31,978 bases of DNA from RFPW01 sp040401595 (GCA_040401595.1 JBBAOE010000031.1:1-31978), one strand, 5' to 3'; counted from the first letter of the stretch, positions 1-7,532 are shown. Numbers and translations: made by a program. Notes: generated by a model not told the origin, from the letters alone.

Positions 1-800
1 CGATCCGATTCGCCGATCGCCACGAACTTCGCGCGATCGATCTCGCCGCCACGCAGGGTGGGCGGCAGAGACCATACCCCCTGGGGATGGTCTCTGGTGT
101 CGCGTGGATTGGCGTTGATCTCGCTACGCCCGGCGAGCCTGAAGCCCGCGGCCTGTGCACGTTCGATGACAAACGCCTCGGGCACGTAGCCGCTGGCGAT
201 GATCTGCGCCATCGGCTTGTCGGGCGCTGCCCGATGCTCCTCGACACCGAGTACACCGCCGGGCTTGAGGACCGTGTGGAAGGCACGCAGCGTGGCGTCG
301 AGATGACCTTCCTCGATCCAGTTGTGCACGTTGCGGAAGGTCAACACGAGGTCAGCTCCGCCCGGTGGTGCGATGTCGGTGAAACCGCGGCCGTCGCGCG
401 GCAATGTGCCGAGGCTCACCCGGCCGTAGTTCGAAGGGTCCTGCGCCAGCTTGGCCTCGAAGCGCGCCCGCGCGCGGCGCCGGCCTTCTTCGGCCGCGTC
501 GGCCGCAAAGTGCGCTGCATACAGGCGGCCAGTGTCATTCAGGTAGGGCGCCAGGATCTCGGTGTACCAGCCAGTGCCGGGCGCGATTTCGATCACCGTC
601 TGCGTCGGTGCCAGGCCGAAAAACCGCAGCGTTTCGTAGGGGTGGCGCGCGCCGTCGCGGGCGCGGTTGGCCGCGCTGCGCTGGGCGCCGGCGATCACCG
701 CCGCCAGGCGAGAACCTTCGGGATCGTCGACCGCGGCGTATCCCTGCTGAGGCAGCCATATCGTGCCGAGCAAAGCGCCCAGGGCGCGCCGGCGATTCAT
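1..800 (-). CDS. Class I SAM-dependent methyltransferase with export signal, C-terminus cut by window edge
   Basis: The reverse strand reads open from an ATG at 800 through position 1 with no stop, so the C-terminus lies outside the window. The N-terminus MNRRRALGALLGTIWLPQQG has an Arg-rich start and a hydrophobic stretch ending near YAA (about residue 22), so export, possibly by Tat, is likely. The SAM-binding loop is visible as VIEIAPGTGWYTEIL (about residues 69-83). Later segments ADLVLTFRNVHNW and VLKPGGVLGVEEH match motifs of class I methyltransferases. The substrate cannot be told. Exported members of this family are common in proteobacteria and poorly characterised. An in-frame ATG at 818 would add six residues (MHNLFN); neither start has a good ribosome-binding site. 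The strand is very GC-rich, which produces several long spurious open frames on the opposite strand. Confidence 0.85.
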   Translation of the reverse strand, partial: MNRRRALGALLGTIWLPQQGYAAVDDPEGSRLAAVIAGAQRSAANRARDGARHPYETLRFFGLAPTQTVIEIAPGTGWYTEILAPYLNDTGRLYAAHFAADAAEEGRRRARARFEAKLAQDPSNYGRVSLGTLPRDGRGFTDIAPPGGADLVLTFRNVHNWIEEGHLDATLRAFHTVLKPGGVLGVEEHRAAPDKPMAQIIASGYVPEAFVIERAQAAGFRLAGRSEINANPRDTRDHPQGVWSLPPTLRGGEIDRAKFVAIGESD

Positions 801-944
801 ATTGAATAGGTTGTGCATGACGGTAGTGTGCCAGCTAGATTCAGTGCTGCACGCTCCAGCCGGCAAGCAACATTCGCGTATTGGTCAGGTGACCCGACGC
901 CAGCGCGCCGTTGGGTGTGTTTTCAAGAATGATCCTGCGCGGGG

Positions 945-1454
945 TCATTGTTTGAACCGCTTGAAGAGCTCGGCTAGCGTGTAGTCATTGCCCTTCTGAA
1001 AGAAGTCGCGCATTCGAGCGGACTCGGGATCGTCGGTAAATCCGTGCCCTATAGCCCTAACGAATGTCTTACCGGCGCCGACATCGGCGAAGTAAACCAC
1101 AGTCCACATTTTCTGCACTGCATTCGGAAATGGAAAAGACTGAGGCGCCTTTGCCACCCTGATTGCAAACATCCTTTCAGGGTCGAACGCCAGAATTTTG
1201 TTTTCTATGGTGCTGTCGTCACCCAGTTCGCCCTTGGGGTTGTAGTTTGCTCTCATGAGTCCATCGATGCGCAGATCGATATCTGCTTTCGGAGCCAACC
1301 AAGATCGCATCCCCTCCGCAGTCGTCCATGCTCTCCAGACTTCTGCAGGCGGCGCATCGATGATTCCTTCTGAGACCACGGGAGGAAGCTGAGCGGCCAG
1401 AGAGAAGGTCGTAGCCGTCAGGGCCAGAAATACGGTGAGGATGGTTCTACTCAA
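945..1454 (-). CDS. Secreted SRPBCC (START/AHSA1-like) domain protein
   Basis: A 169-residue protein. Residues 1-20 (MSRTILTVFLALTATTFSLA) form a Sec signal peptide with a likely AxA-type cleavage. The mature part starts with the usual SRPBCC opening (VSEGIIDAPPAEVWRAWTT), continues through WLAPKADIDLRIDG and ends in a C-terminal helix (FFQKGNDYTLAELFKRF). This helix-grip fold binds hydrophobic ligands; exported versions have no agreed role. Its start lies 5 bp after the stop of the membrane-protein gene at 1460-1909, so the two are very probably co-transcribed together with the thioesterase gene further upstream. The family call is confident; the ligand is unknown. Confidence 0.82.
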   Translation of the reverse strand: MSRTILTVFLALTATTFSLAAQLPPVVSEGIIDAPPAEVWRAWTTAEGMRSWLAPKADIDLRIDGLMRANYNPKGELGDDSTIENKILAFDPERMFAIRVAKAPQSFPFPNAVQKMWTVVYFADVGAGKTFVRAIGHGFTDDPESARMRDFFQKGNDYTLAELFKRFKQ

Positions 1455-1459
1455 TTAAT

Positions 1460-1909
1460 TCAGGCCTCGTCTTGGTTGGATTCGTTGTCCAGACCATCAA
1501 AACTTCGGGCGTTCCAGGAAAACGCCAGGTAGGCAAGAGCTGAGCCCAATACCGTGGCGAACAGGTCATAGACGTCAAACACGAATCGATTGCTTCGAGC
1601 TTGTACGAACTCCCATCCGCACAGGCCCAAGGTCGTAAACATCAGTATTCCGAGGAATCGGAGATGAGCGCTTTTTGCAGTCTGGGTACTGGAGGTGTGG
1701 GTCGTAAAGCTGGCCAGGATAAGCGGCATGGCAAATGCGGCCGCCAAGTTGGGCATGACACCGAGTGCGAAGGATTGAAAAGGCCCTGGAGCGTTGACGT
1801 TATCTCGAAGCCAATGCGTCGCCGACAGGGCGGCCAGACCAATCAAGCCGATTGCTGATAGACGAGAGGGGAGATTGAGCTTAATTTCAAGTGACTCACG
1901 TTTGACCAT
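1460..1909 (-). CDS. Small multi-pass membrane protein, VanZ-like in places
   Basis: A 149-residue protein with about four hydrophobic segments: residues ~15-33 (LSAIGLIGLAALSATHWL), ~45-68, ~83-100 and ~112-130. The last segment, YDLFATVLGSALAYLAF, resembles the conserved Asp-containing helix of VanZ-like proteins (D-x-x-A-N/T-x-L-G). That is only a resemblance, and I do not assign a function. The C-terminal tail is acidic (DGLDNESNQDEA). It lies 38 bp after the thioesterase gene and 5 bp before the secreted SRPBCC gene, all on the minus strand, which suggests one transcript. The start codon ATG at 1909 is the first in frame. Confidence 0.7.
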   Translation of the reverse strand: MVKRESLEIKLNLPSRLSAIGLIGLAALSATHWLRDNVNAPGPFQSFALGVMPNLAAAFAMPLILASFTTHTSSTQTAKSAHLRFLGILMFTTLGLCGWEFVQARSNRFVFDVYDLFATVLGSALAYLAFSWNARSFDGLDNESNQDEA

Positions 1910-1947
1910 GGGACGCTCGCGGCCATTGGGCGGTCATTACGTGGCTA

Positions 1948-2502
1948 TTACGCGGTCTTGCTGATCGGTAGGTCAAACACGAGACAGGTTGTGGTGGCAT
2001 GAGCGTAGAGCTTGCCGTCCGGTCCGATAATGCGTGCCTCGGCAGTGGCCAGTTGTCGCCCGCAATGGAGAACATTGCCGATCGCGCGTAATGGACCGGT
2101 TTTTATGGTCGCTGCTCGTACGATGTTGACGCCCAGTTCGGCTGTGGTATTTGCGCGGCCGGCGGGCATCATGGTTTGGACAGCGCAACCAAGCGCCGAA
2201 TCAAGCAACGTGGCATACCAGCCGCCATGAATGCTGCCCATCGGGTTGAAGTGCTTGACCTGCGGTATTCCCTGGAAAACGGCCTTGCCGACATCTACCT
2301 CGACCAGCGAAAAGTCCAAGGTATCCGCAATGTGCGCATATGGGACTTCACCGGCAAGCATTGCCTGCATCAACTGTAGTCCAGTCATCCCCGCGGCCAC
2401 TGCGGGAGGGGCGACACCTGGTTTTCCTCCGCCTTGAAGCATGGTTGCGCGAACCGTTTCCAGTTGCTGGTTCCACAGGGCTAAGGTTTCTTCTGGTGTC
2501 AT
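1948..2502 (-). CDS. PaaI family hotdog-fold thioesterase
   Basis: A 184-residue protein. The diagnostic motif MGSIHGGWYATLLDSALGCA (residues ~89-108) is the HGG-x(n)-D active-site signature of PaaI/YbgC-like acyl-CoA thioesterases, with the catalytic acid in the following helix. The C-terminal strand pattern (GRQLATAEARIIGPDGKLYAHATTTCLVF) is typical of the fold. The N-terminal ~40 residues are a family-specific extension. Such enzymes hydrolyse aromatic or medium-chain acyl-CoA in the cytoplasm; the exact substrate cannot be read from sequence. It is first in an apparent three-gene minus-strand set. The 230-bp gap upstream separates it from the divergent zinc-ribbon gene and should hold its promoter. 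Confidence 0.88.
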   Translation of the reverse strand: MTPEETLALWNQQLETVRATMLQGGGKPGVAPPAVAAGMTGLQLMQAMLAGEVPYAHIADTLDFSLVEVDVGKAVFQGIPQVKHFNPMGSIHGGWYATLLDSALGCAVQTMMPAGRANTTAELGVNIVRAATIKTGPLRAIGNVLHCGRQLATAEARIIGPDGKLYAHATTTCLVFDLPISKTA

Positions 2503-2580
2503 TTTTAACTTGCGCTCACGCAGTTCAATTTGATCCGCGGGATTTTTTTTGCGCGAAATGGCTTTGATTTGGGTTCGCTA

Positions 2581-2611
2581 TTGGGGTGTGTTCAGTTCAA
2601 CTGCACCCCAA
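2581..2611. repeat. Inverted repeat in a divergent intergenic region
   Basis: TTGGGGTG at 2581-2588 pairs perfectly with CACCCCAA at 2604-2611 across a 15-nt spacer, and GTT/AAC inside the spacer can extend the stem with a small bulge. No T-run follows on either strand, so it does not look like an intrinsic terminator. It lies between two divergently transcribed genes (starts at 2502 and ~2765), which fits an operator or a 5'-UTR stem-loop. A function is not shown. Confidence 0.4.
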
Positions 2612-2764
2612 AGCGTGCGCCTGATTTTACGCAGACGCTAACCCGTCGGCAACGAGCGAGCGTCGGTAGTCGGTGCTTTCGATCGGGGAGTGCGTGTCGA
2701 GATATTCGGTCTGTTTTCAAAGATGTGACAATTGATCAACAAGGCGAAACCCATCGGGCAGTCA

Positions 2765-3574
2765 ATGATCGCAATCGCCGTTGGAATTTATTTGGTCGCA
2801 GGCATGGTGCTGGCGGCCATGGGACCAGGCCGCAAAGGCATCGCGGACGCGGTTGGGAAAGTTCGCGGATCTCCAATCGCCCCGGCCATCGCGGGAGAAC
2901 CGCCACCCCCGTGGAAATGGATTCTCTTTCGGATGCTTGTCACAGTGGGATTCATTTTCCTCTGGCCGATCCTGATCTGGGGCGTTCTGAAAGAGAACAA
3001 CCATTCGGTCGAGGCCTCCCCAGACGAATGGTTTCCCGGCGATGAGCGCCTTTGGTGGGAATGGATGGGTGGGGTCGGTACCGTCAGTTGCCTCGAATGC
3101 GAATTCTCTCAAGAGGTCACCTCGTCCAGTCACGGCGGGAGCTTCAGTCGGTCCGGCGTTCAATGCCAAGACTGCGGGCAATTAACCTCGATTCTTCATA
3201 TCCAGGAACCGCGCAACCTCTCGAGCAGTTACAGCATCGACAAGACGCTTTCGGAATTAATGCCCGAGGATCGGCCGGTGAGGATTTATCACCTGGAATG
3301 TCGGGTCAGGATGTACGAAATGACCATGCGGGAGACGCCAAGATCGAAATGGTCGCCTACCTTGGAGTCTGACCTTGCTGCGGTCCGGCAAGAGCTCAGT
3401 ACGGTGCCGGTCGGAGAAATGCAGGCGATTGAGCGCAAGCGCAAAGAGAAGGTGGCAGCCCGTCGAGCGCTGCACGTCTGCGCGTGTGGCGGGTCCCTGG
3501 ACGATAAAAAACCGCTGTTCTGCCCAACCTGCCGAAGTCCCAAGCTGCGCTATGCCGTCAGGTACATGACCTGA
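2765..3574 (+). CDS. Unrecognised membrane protein with cytoplasmic Cys-pair (zinc-ribbon) motifs
   Basis: About 269 residues from the ATG at 2765; an in-frame TTG at 2732 would add 11 residues. There are two hydrophobic segments, near the N-terminus (MIAIAVGIYLVAGMVLAAM) and around residues 53-72 (ILFRMLVTVGFIFLWPILIW). Between them is a Pro-rich linker. The remaining part is soluble and carries Cys pairs: CLEC...CQDC, spaced about 28 residues, and near the C-terminus CAC...CPTC, the latter like a treble-clef or zinc-ribbon knuckle. I do not recognise the family. The Cys pairs suggest two structural zinc sites. The gene stands alone on the plus strand, convergent with a decayed Bug gene whose frame overlaps its 3' end. 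Confidence 0.6.
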   Translation: MIAIAVGIYLVAGMVLAAMGPGRKGIADAVGKVRGSPIAPAIAGEPPPPWKWILFRMLVTVGFIFLWPILIWGVLKENNHSVEASPDEWFPGDERLWWEWMGGVGTVSCLECEFSQEVTSSSHGGSFSRSGVQCQDCGQLTSILHIQEPRNLSSSYSIDKTLSELMPEDRPVRIYHLECRVRMYEMTMRETPRSKWSPTLESDLAAVRQELSTVPVGEMQAIERKRKEKVAARRALHVCACGGSLDDKKPLFCPTCRSPKLRYAVRYMT

Positions 3575-3689
3575 GGTTCGTCAGACACCCTGCAATACAA
3601 GCCTGCGTGCCATCCGATTGATCGATCCAGGGTGACGGGAACATTGCAGTTTGTGGTGGTATCGAGCACGATCTGAACGATGCCCTCGA

Positions 3690-4023
3690 CAGGACGGTCG
3701 ACGGGATCGAGCGCGCCGATACCGAGGTTCAGGCGGCTTCGGGTCGCCGGGTCGGCCAAAACCTGACGCAGTTCCTGATTGAGACGGCAAAACACCTCAG
3801 CTGGCATATTCGCGGGTCCAATCAAGCCGTACCAGGTGGACATCTCATAGTCGGTGACGCCAGCTTCCGCCAAGGACGGGATTTGCTGTGCCGCAGCCGA
3901 ACGCTTCGCCGTCGTGACGCCCAGAGCCTTGAGCTTCCCGGTCTGAATATGTGGCATCGCGCTCGGCAAGTTGGGAAAGGCCATGTCAACGACACCGGTG
4001 AGCAAATCGGGCAGTAAGCTGCC
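3690..4023 (-). pseudogene. Bug-family (TctC) tricarboxylate-binding receptor fragment
   Basis: On the minus strand the frame starts abruptly at SLLPDLLTGVVDMAFPNLPS and runs through IQTGKLKALGVTT, IPSLAEAGVTDYEMSTWYGL and NQELRQVLADPATRSRLN. These are successive signature blocks of the C-terminal half of Bug periplasmic receptors of tripartite tricarboxylate transporters. The N-terminal lobe and signal peptide are missing, and after about LNLGIGALDPV the sequence no longer resembles the family, although the frame stays open to 3550. Intact members have about 320 residues; only about 110 remain. This is a relic, not a working receptor. The upstream breakpoint abuts the HigB scrap on the opposite strand. 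Confidence 0.75.
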
Positions 4024-4094
4024 AGCGGGTTGTCTTCAACGTGAAGGGTAACAACGACCGTCTGATCGTTGCCGTGCTTAAGCATGCCAAGTAA
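4023..4094 (+). pseudogene. HigB-type toxin remnant
   Basis: The plus-strand frame reads QRVVFNVKGNNDRLIVAV, then LKHAK and a stop. The core closely resembles the conserved central strand region of HigB mRNA interferases (pattern RVVFNI-x-GN-x-YRLV-x-x-I). The preceding ~50 residues and the C-terminal IRFVGTH block of HigB are missing, and the sequence to the left belongs to a Bug receptor on the other strand. The similarity is short (about 18 residues), so the call is moderate. No HigA antitoxin follows; the metallophosphoesterase starts 13 bp later. Confidence 0.55.
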
Positions 4095-4106
4095 CCTTAG
4101 CGGCAA

Positions 4107-4910
4107 ATGAACACACTCCTCGCGCAGGTGAGCGATCCGCATATTCGCGAGGCCGGGCAACTTGCCTACGGGCGGCTCGATACGGCCCCTTATCTCTCGG
4201 CCGCCGTGGATGCACTGCTGAGCCTGCCGCAAAAGCCCGATGCCTTGATCCTCACGGGTGACCTCACTGACTTTGGCCATGAGACCGAGTATCGGCGGCT
4301 GGCTCAACTGTTGAGTCGCCTGAACCTGCCGTACTACCTGATGCCAGGCAATCACGACGATCGCGATCATCTGCGAAGCACCTTCCCCGATCACACCTAT
4401 CTGGGCGTTGAGGGTTTCATTCAATACAGCATCAACGTTCGCGAGCTGCGAATCATTGCGCTCGACACCACCGAACCGGGTCAGGAGGCGGGACGGTTGT
4501 GCCAGGCTCGACTCGACTGGCTTCGCGCCGAGCTTGCCCGAGATGTCGTCGCGCCGACGGTGATTGCGATGCACCATCCGCCGTTCAAGACGCTGATTGC
4601 GGCAATGGACGAGATCGGCTTACTCGAAGGCGCGGGCGAACTTGCAGCCATCGTCGCTGCTCACCCCAATGTGCATCGAATCCTCTGCGGTCATCTGCAC
4701 CGCACGATCTTTAGCGGATTTTCCGGGACTGTCGCTTCGACGGCCCCCAGTCCTGCCCATCAAGTCGCTCTGGATCTTGCATCGAATGCACCGCTTGCCT
4801 GGAATCTCGAACCTCCTGGTTTTCATCTGCATGTCTGGGGCGGCGGCGGGCACTTGCTGACCCATGTCGTTCCGGTAGGGGACTTTGAGGGTCCGTATCC
4901 GTTTTCATGA
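4107..4910 (+). CDS. Metallophosphoesterase, CpdA/GpdQ-like phosphodiesterase
   Basis: A 267-residue protein of normal length for class III cyclic-nucleotide or glycerophosphodiester phosphodiesterases. The dinuclear metal-site motifs occur in order: D-x-H (QVSDPHI, residues ~7-13), GD (LILTGDLTDFG, ~47-57), GNHD (MPGNHDD, ~80-86), a single His (IAMHHPPF) and GH-x-H (ILCGHLHRTIF). The segment TVASTAPSPAHQVALDL is typical of the CpdA/GpdQ group. It probably hydrolyses cAMP or a phosphodiester in the cytoplasm; the substrate is not certain. No strong Shine-Dalgarno site precedes the ATG. It is the only apparently intact gene between two sets of relics (3.6-4.1 kb and 5.0-5.9 kb). Confidence 0.88.
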   Translation: MNTLLAQVSDPHIREAGQLAYGRLDTAPYLSAAVDALLSLPQKPDALILTGDLTDFGHETEYRRLAQLLSRLNLPYYLMPGNHDDRDHLRSTFPDHTYLGVEGFIQYSINVRELRIIALDTTEPGQEAGRLCQARLDWLRAELARDVVAPTVIAMHHPPFKTLIAAMDEIGLLEGAGELAAIVAAHPNVHRILCGHLHRTIFSGFSGTVASTAPSPAHQVALDLASNAPLAWNLEPPGFHLHVWGGGGHLLTHVVPVGDFEGPYPFS

Positions 4911-5021
4911 CACGGGCATCCCCGATGGCGAGCGACGGGGCCGGCCGCCCAATCCTCTTGCTCGGTCATCCGGCGCACCCGCGGTCGGTCGATCCTTGTT
5001 GAAGTGAATGTACTCCTGGCG

Positions 5022-5267
5022 ATGCTAACGGTCCGCAATCTGCCGGATTAAGTGCGACGCGCACTGCGGGTAAGGGCGGCTCAACACGGCCGCAGTACTG
5101 AGGCAGAGGTACGCGCCATCCTCGAAGAAGCGGTGAAACCCCAAGGGCGCATGAAACTCGGTTCCTGGCTTGTCGAGGTTGGTCGCGTGGCCCGATTCAC
5201 CGATGCGGAGCTTGCGCTTCTCAATGAACGCGATCAATCGCCAAGTCGTCCGGTTCAGTTCGAGTGA
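5022..5267 (+). pseudogene. FitA-like ribbon-helix-helix antitoxin broken by a nonsense codon
   Basis: From ATG 5022 the frame reads MLTVRNLPD, then TAA at 5049-5051, then VRRALRVRAAQHGRSTEAEV and RAILEEAVKP in the same frame to a TGA at 5265-5267. Intact FitA/VapB-type antitoxins read LTVRNLPDE-x-x-RALR-x-RAA-x-HGRS, so a single GAA-to-TAA change at a Glu codon explains the stop. A GTG directly after the stop (5052) could restart translation, but the product would lack the DNA-contacting beta strand. The C-terminal tail would normally bind the toxin. The stop codon overlaps the toxin start in the normal fitAB arrangement. Confidence 0.75.
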
Positions 5268-5329
5268 TTCTGCTCGACACGAACGTGATCTCTGAGCCCT
5301 TGGGAGTGGCGGTGATCAATCCCTGGTAA
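5264..5329 (+). pseudogene. FitB-like PIN-domain toxin with large internal deletion
   Basis: A GTG start at 5264 overlaps the antitoxin stop (GTGA). It encodes VILLDTNVISEPL, the N-terminal strand of FitB PIN nucleases with the first catalytic Asp. The frame then passes directly to GVAVINPW and a stop at 5327-5329. The peptide INPW is the usual C-terminus of FitB proteins (CG-x-P-x-INPW). About 110-120 codons are therefore missing in frame, including the other acidic residues, leaving a 21-codon head-to-tail scrap. The toxin cannot be active. Confidence 0.7.
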
Positions 5330-5875
5330 TGAGCGACTTCGAGGGTCATCTCAGCAACGAGAATTCGGGCAAGCTTTTCGCGCCGTGGCGCGACGCGCCC
5401 GGAGAATCACCGGGCGGGGGGATGACGGGTTCAGGCCTGCACGTCCTCGATGCATTCATCAACCTGGCGGGGCCGGTACGGCTGGTTCACGGCCGGCTGG
5501 TATCGCGCAAACCGAAGCCCGATCCGCACGATACGGTGTCCGTATTGCTCGAGTTGGCGAACGGGATCACGGGTACGCTCTCGACGGTGAGGGCGACGCC
5601 AGTATTACTGGCGCGTGCATGTGTTCGGGCGGAACGGTTCGGCCGAATCGCTGGGCGAAAACGAACTCATGCTGCGTCGATCCGGCGCCAAACCTGAATG
5701 GCTCAGCCTTGCGCCAGTCGATTCTCTGCGGGCCGAACTCGAAGCGTTTGCGGGCGCTGTCACAGGCGGCGACGCATTTCCGATCCCGGCTCAGCAGATG
5801 ATCGACACCATCGCAGCGTTCGAGGCCATCATTCAATCCATCGGCGTGGACGCTATGGTGCAGGTCACCCAATAA
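5329..5875 (+). pseudogene. Gfo/Idh/MocA oxidoreductase, C-terminal part, frameshifted
   Basis: The first frame carries FEGHLSNENSG, then APGGGM-type (SPGGGMTGSGLHVLDAFINL) and NGITGTLSTVRATP, motifs of the C-terminal domain of Gfo/Idh/MocA NAD(P)-dependent sugar or aldose oxidoreductases. At about 5601 one extra base shifts the frame. The next frame continues YYWRVHVFGRNGSAESLGEN and ends with IPAQQMIDTIAAFEAIIQSI before a stop at 5875. Together they restore the normal TPYYWRVHVFG junction. The N-terminal Rossmann domain (GxGxxG) is absent, because the sequence upstream is the FitB scrap. This is a dead gene by both truncation and frameshift. Confidence 0.78.
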
Positions 5876-5986
5876 GACAGCGATCATCTTGTCCGGCCCA
5901 AGCCTGAATCGATGCCTTCATCCGCCTGTCATCGAGATTCGAGAATTTGTTCGCTTGTGTCGCAGCCTCGTGAGCCGGTGAACCTG

Positions 5987-7471
5987 ATGAAATCTCTCCC
6001 TAAACTCAGCCGTGGTCGGGTGTTGACCCAGTCGACCCTCGCCTCGAATTCGATCCGCTCAGTGGCGCAGAACGCGCAGGTCCTGCCGGCCCCGCTGGCT
6101 AAGCTGGCTAAGCTGGTCACGATGGCCACGATGGCCACGATGGCCACGATGGCCACGGTGGTGACATGCGGTGCTCCCGTGCAAGCGCAAACTGCCTATC
6201 CCGCAACGCTCGCGGGGCATGCCGTTTTACCTGCGCAGACCTGGATCGAGGCGCCTGCCGACGCGCCCCAGGACCTCAAGCAGAGCGGGAAATTCACCAC
6301 CGGCAAACGGGTCGAAGTCTTGAACTCGATCGAAGGATTATCCGCCGGGCGCCCAACCGGCGTTTCGGTGCCCTTTCAGGGGCAGCCCTTGCAGGGCCAC
6401 TCCGGGATCAAGGTCATGGCCGATGGCAGTTTCTGGATCCTGACCGATAACGGCTTTGGGTCCAAGGCCAATTCTCCCGATTCGATGCTATATCTGAACC
6501 AATACCAGGTTGATTTCAAGACCGGTTCGTTTCGTCGTATCGATACCGTTTTTTTGCATGATCCTGACAAGAAGGTTCCGTTTCGCATCCTCCATGAGGG
6601 GACGGCGAAGCGGTATCTCACGGGCAGCGATTTCGATACCGAAAGTTTTCAGTTCGCGGATGGTGCAATCTGGATTGGGGATGAGTTCGGTCCTTACCTC
6701 CTGAAGACCGATCGCCAGGGGAAGGTGTTGGCCTTTTTCGAAACTGTGGTCGACGGGAAGGTGATTCGTTCCCCGGACCATTACGCTGTGACGACTCCAG
6801 GAGCCCCTGGTGGTGTGGTGGCGTTTGAGGCGCGTCGATCGAGGGGTTTCGAGGGAATGGCTGCCTCAAAGGATGGCCGCATGCTGTACCCGCTCCTCGA
6901 AGGTGCGCTGTGGAACGAAACCACCAAGTCCTTCGAAACGGTGCAGGGCAAACAATACCTACGGGTGCTCGAATTCGATATCAGGGAACAGAAGTTCACC
7001 GGTCGTCACTGGAAGTATGTACTTGAGGCAGATCATCATGCGATCGGTGATTTCAATATGATCGATGCTACGACCGGTCTCGTCATTGAGCGGGACAATG
7101 GCGAGGGCACGGCCGCCAGAGCCTGCCCGGAGGGGCAGAAACGAGCCGATTGCTTTCATGATCTTGCACGATTCAAGCGCGTCTACAAGATTGAAATGAA
7201 TGAGACCAACGTCGGTGGAGCCGTTCGAAAAATTGGTTATATCGATCTCATGAACATTACTGATCCGAAGAAGATCGCCCGCAAACCATTGGATAACGGT
7301 GTGTTCACGTTCCCGTTTTTCACGATTGAAAATGTGGATGTGGTTGACGCGCGGCATATCGTCGTCGGGAACGATAACAACCTGCCGTTCTCCAGTAGCC
7401 GAGAACCTAACCGAGCGGACGACAACGAGTTGATTCTGCTCGAAGTGGAAGGGCTACTGAACGCCCGCTAA
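5987..7471 (+). CDS. Secreted esterase-like phytase-family protein
   Basis: About 494 residues from ATG 5987; the frame is open from an ATG at 5912 but the extra 25 residues look non-coding. The N-terminus is long, and its hydrophobic stretch is built from a 9-bp repeat (LVTMATMATMATMATVVT) followed by a cleavage-like APVQAQTA. The mature part matches the 'esterase-like activity of phytase' family (PF13449 type). It has SIEGLSAGRPTGVSVPFQG, SGIKVMADGSFWILTDNGFG with conserved Asp-Asn-Gly-Phe, SFQFADGAIWIGDEFGPYLL, FEGMAASKDGRMLYPLLEGA and a closing IVVGNDNNLPFSSSR. These beta-propeller proteins are exported and often annotated as phosphatases or esterases; the substrate is unknown. A perfect hairpin follows at 7533-7563. 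Confidence 0.88.
   Translation: MKSLPKLSRGRVLTQSTLASNSIRSVAQNAQVLPAPLAKLAKLVTMATMATMATMATVVTCGAPVQAQTAYPATLAGHAVLPAQTWIEAPADAPQDLKQSGKFTTGKRVEVLNSIEGLSAGRPTGVSVPFQGQPLQGHSGIKVMADGSFWILTDNGFGSKANSPDSMLYLNQYQVDFKTGSFRRIDTVFLHDPDKKVPFRILHEGTAKRYLTGSDFDTESFQFADGAIWIGDEFGPYLLKTDRQGKVLAFFETVVDGKVIRSPDHYAVTTPGAPGGVVAFEARRSRGFEGMAASKDGRMLYPLLEGALWNETTKSFETVQGKQYLRVLEFDIREQKFTGRHWKYVLEADHHAIGDFNMIDATTGLVIERDNGEGTAARACPEGQKRADCFHDLARFKRVYKIEMNETNVGGAVRKIGYIDLMNITDPKKIARKPLDNGVFTFPFFTIENVDVVDARHIVVGNDNNLPFSSSREPNRADDNELILLEVEGLLNAR
6121..6156 (+). repeat. Four 9-bp tandem units inside a signal peptide
   Basis: GATGGCCAC is repeated four times without change and encodes Met-Ala-Thr steps (TMATMATMATMAT) in the hydrophobic core of the esterase leader. 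Just upstream, GCTAAGCTG occurs twice (encoding LAKLAKL). Because the unit is a multiple of three, slippage would lengthen or shorten the leader core without breaking the frame. Confidence 0.9.
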
Positions 7472-7532
7472 CGGCAAAGGCTTGCTGAACGGCTTACGTT
7501 GCCTGGGCTCAGACGCCAGGCTGCAGTCGACA

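Noticed and set aside
87..809. Long open frame of 240 codons on the plus strand
   Set aside because: It is the antisense of the methyltransferase gene; the minus-strand frame carries the SAM-binding motifs, while this one has an Arg-rich, motif-free composition typical of shadows in GC-rich DNA.
3822..4577. 251-codon open frame on the minus strand across the phosphodiesterase
   Set aside because: The plus strand holds the complete metallophosphoesterase motifs. The minus frame has no domain and crosses into the Bug relic in a different frame.
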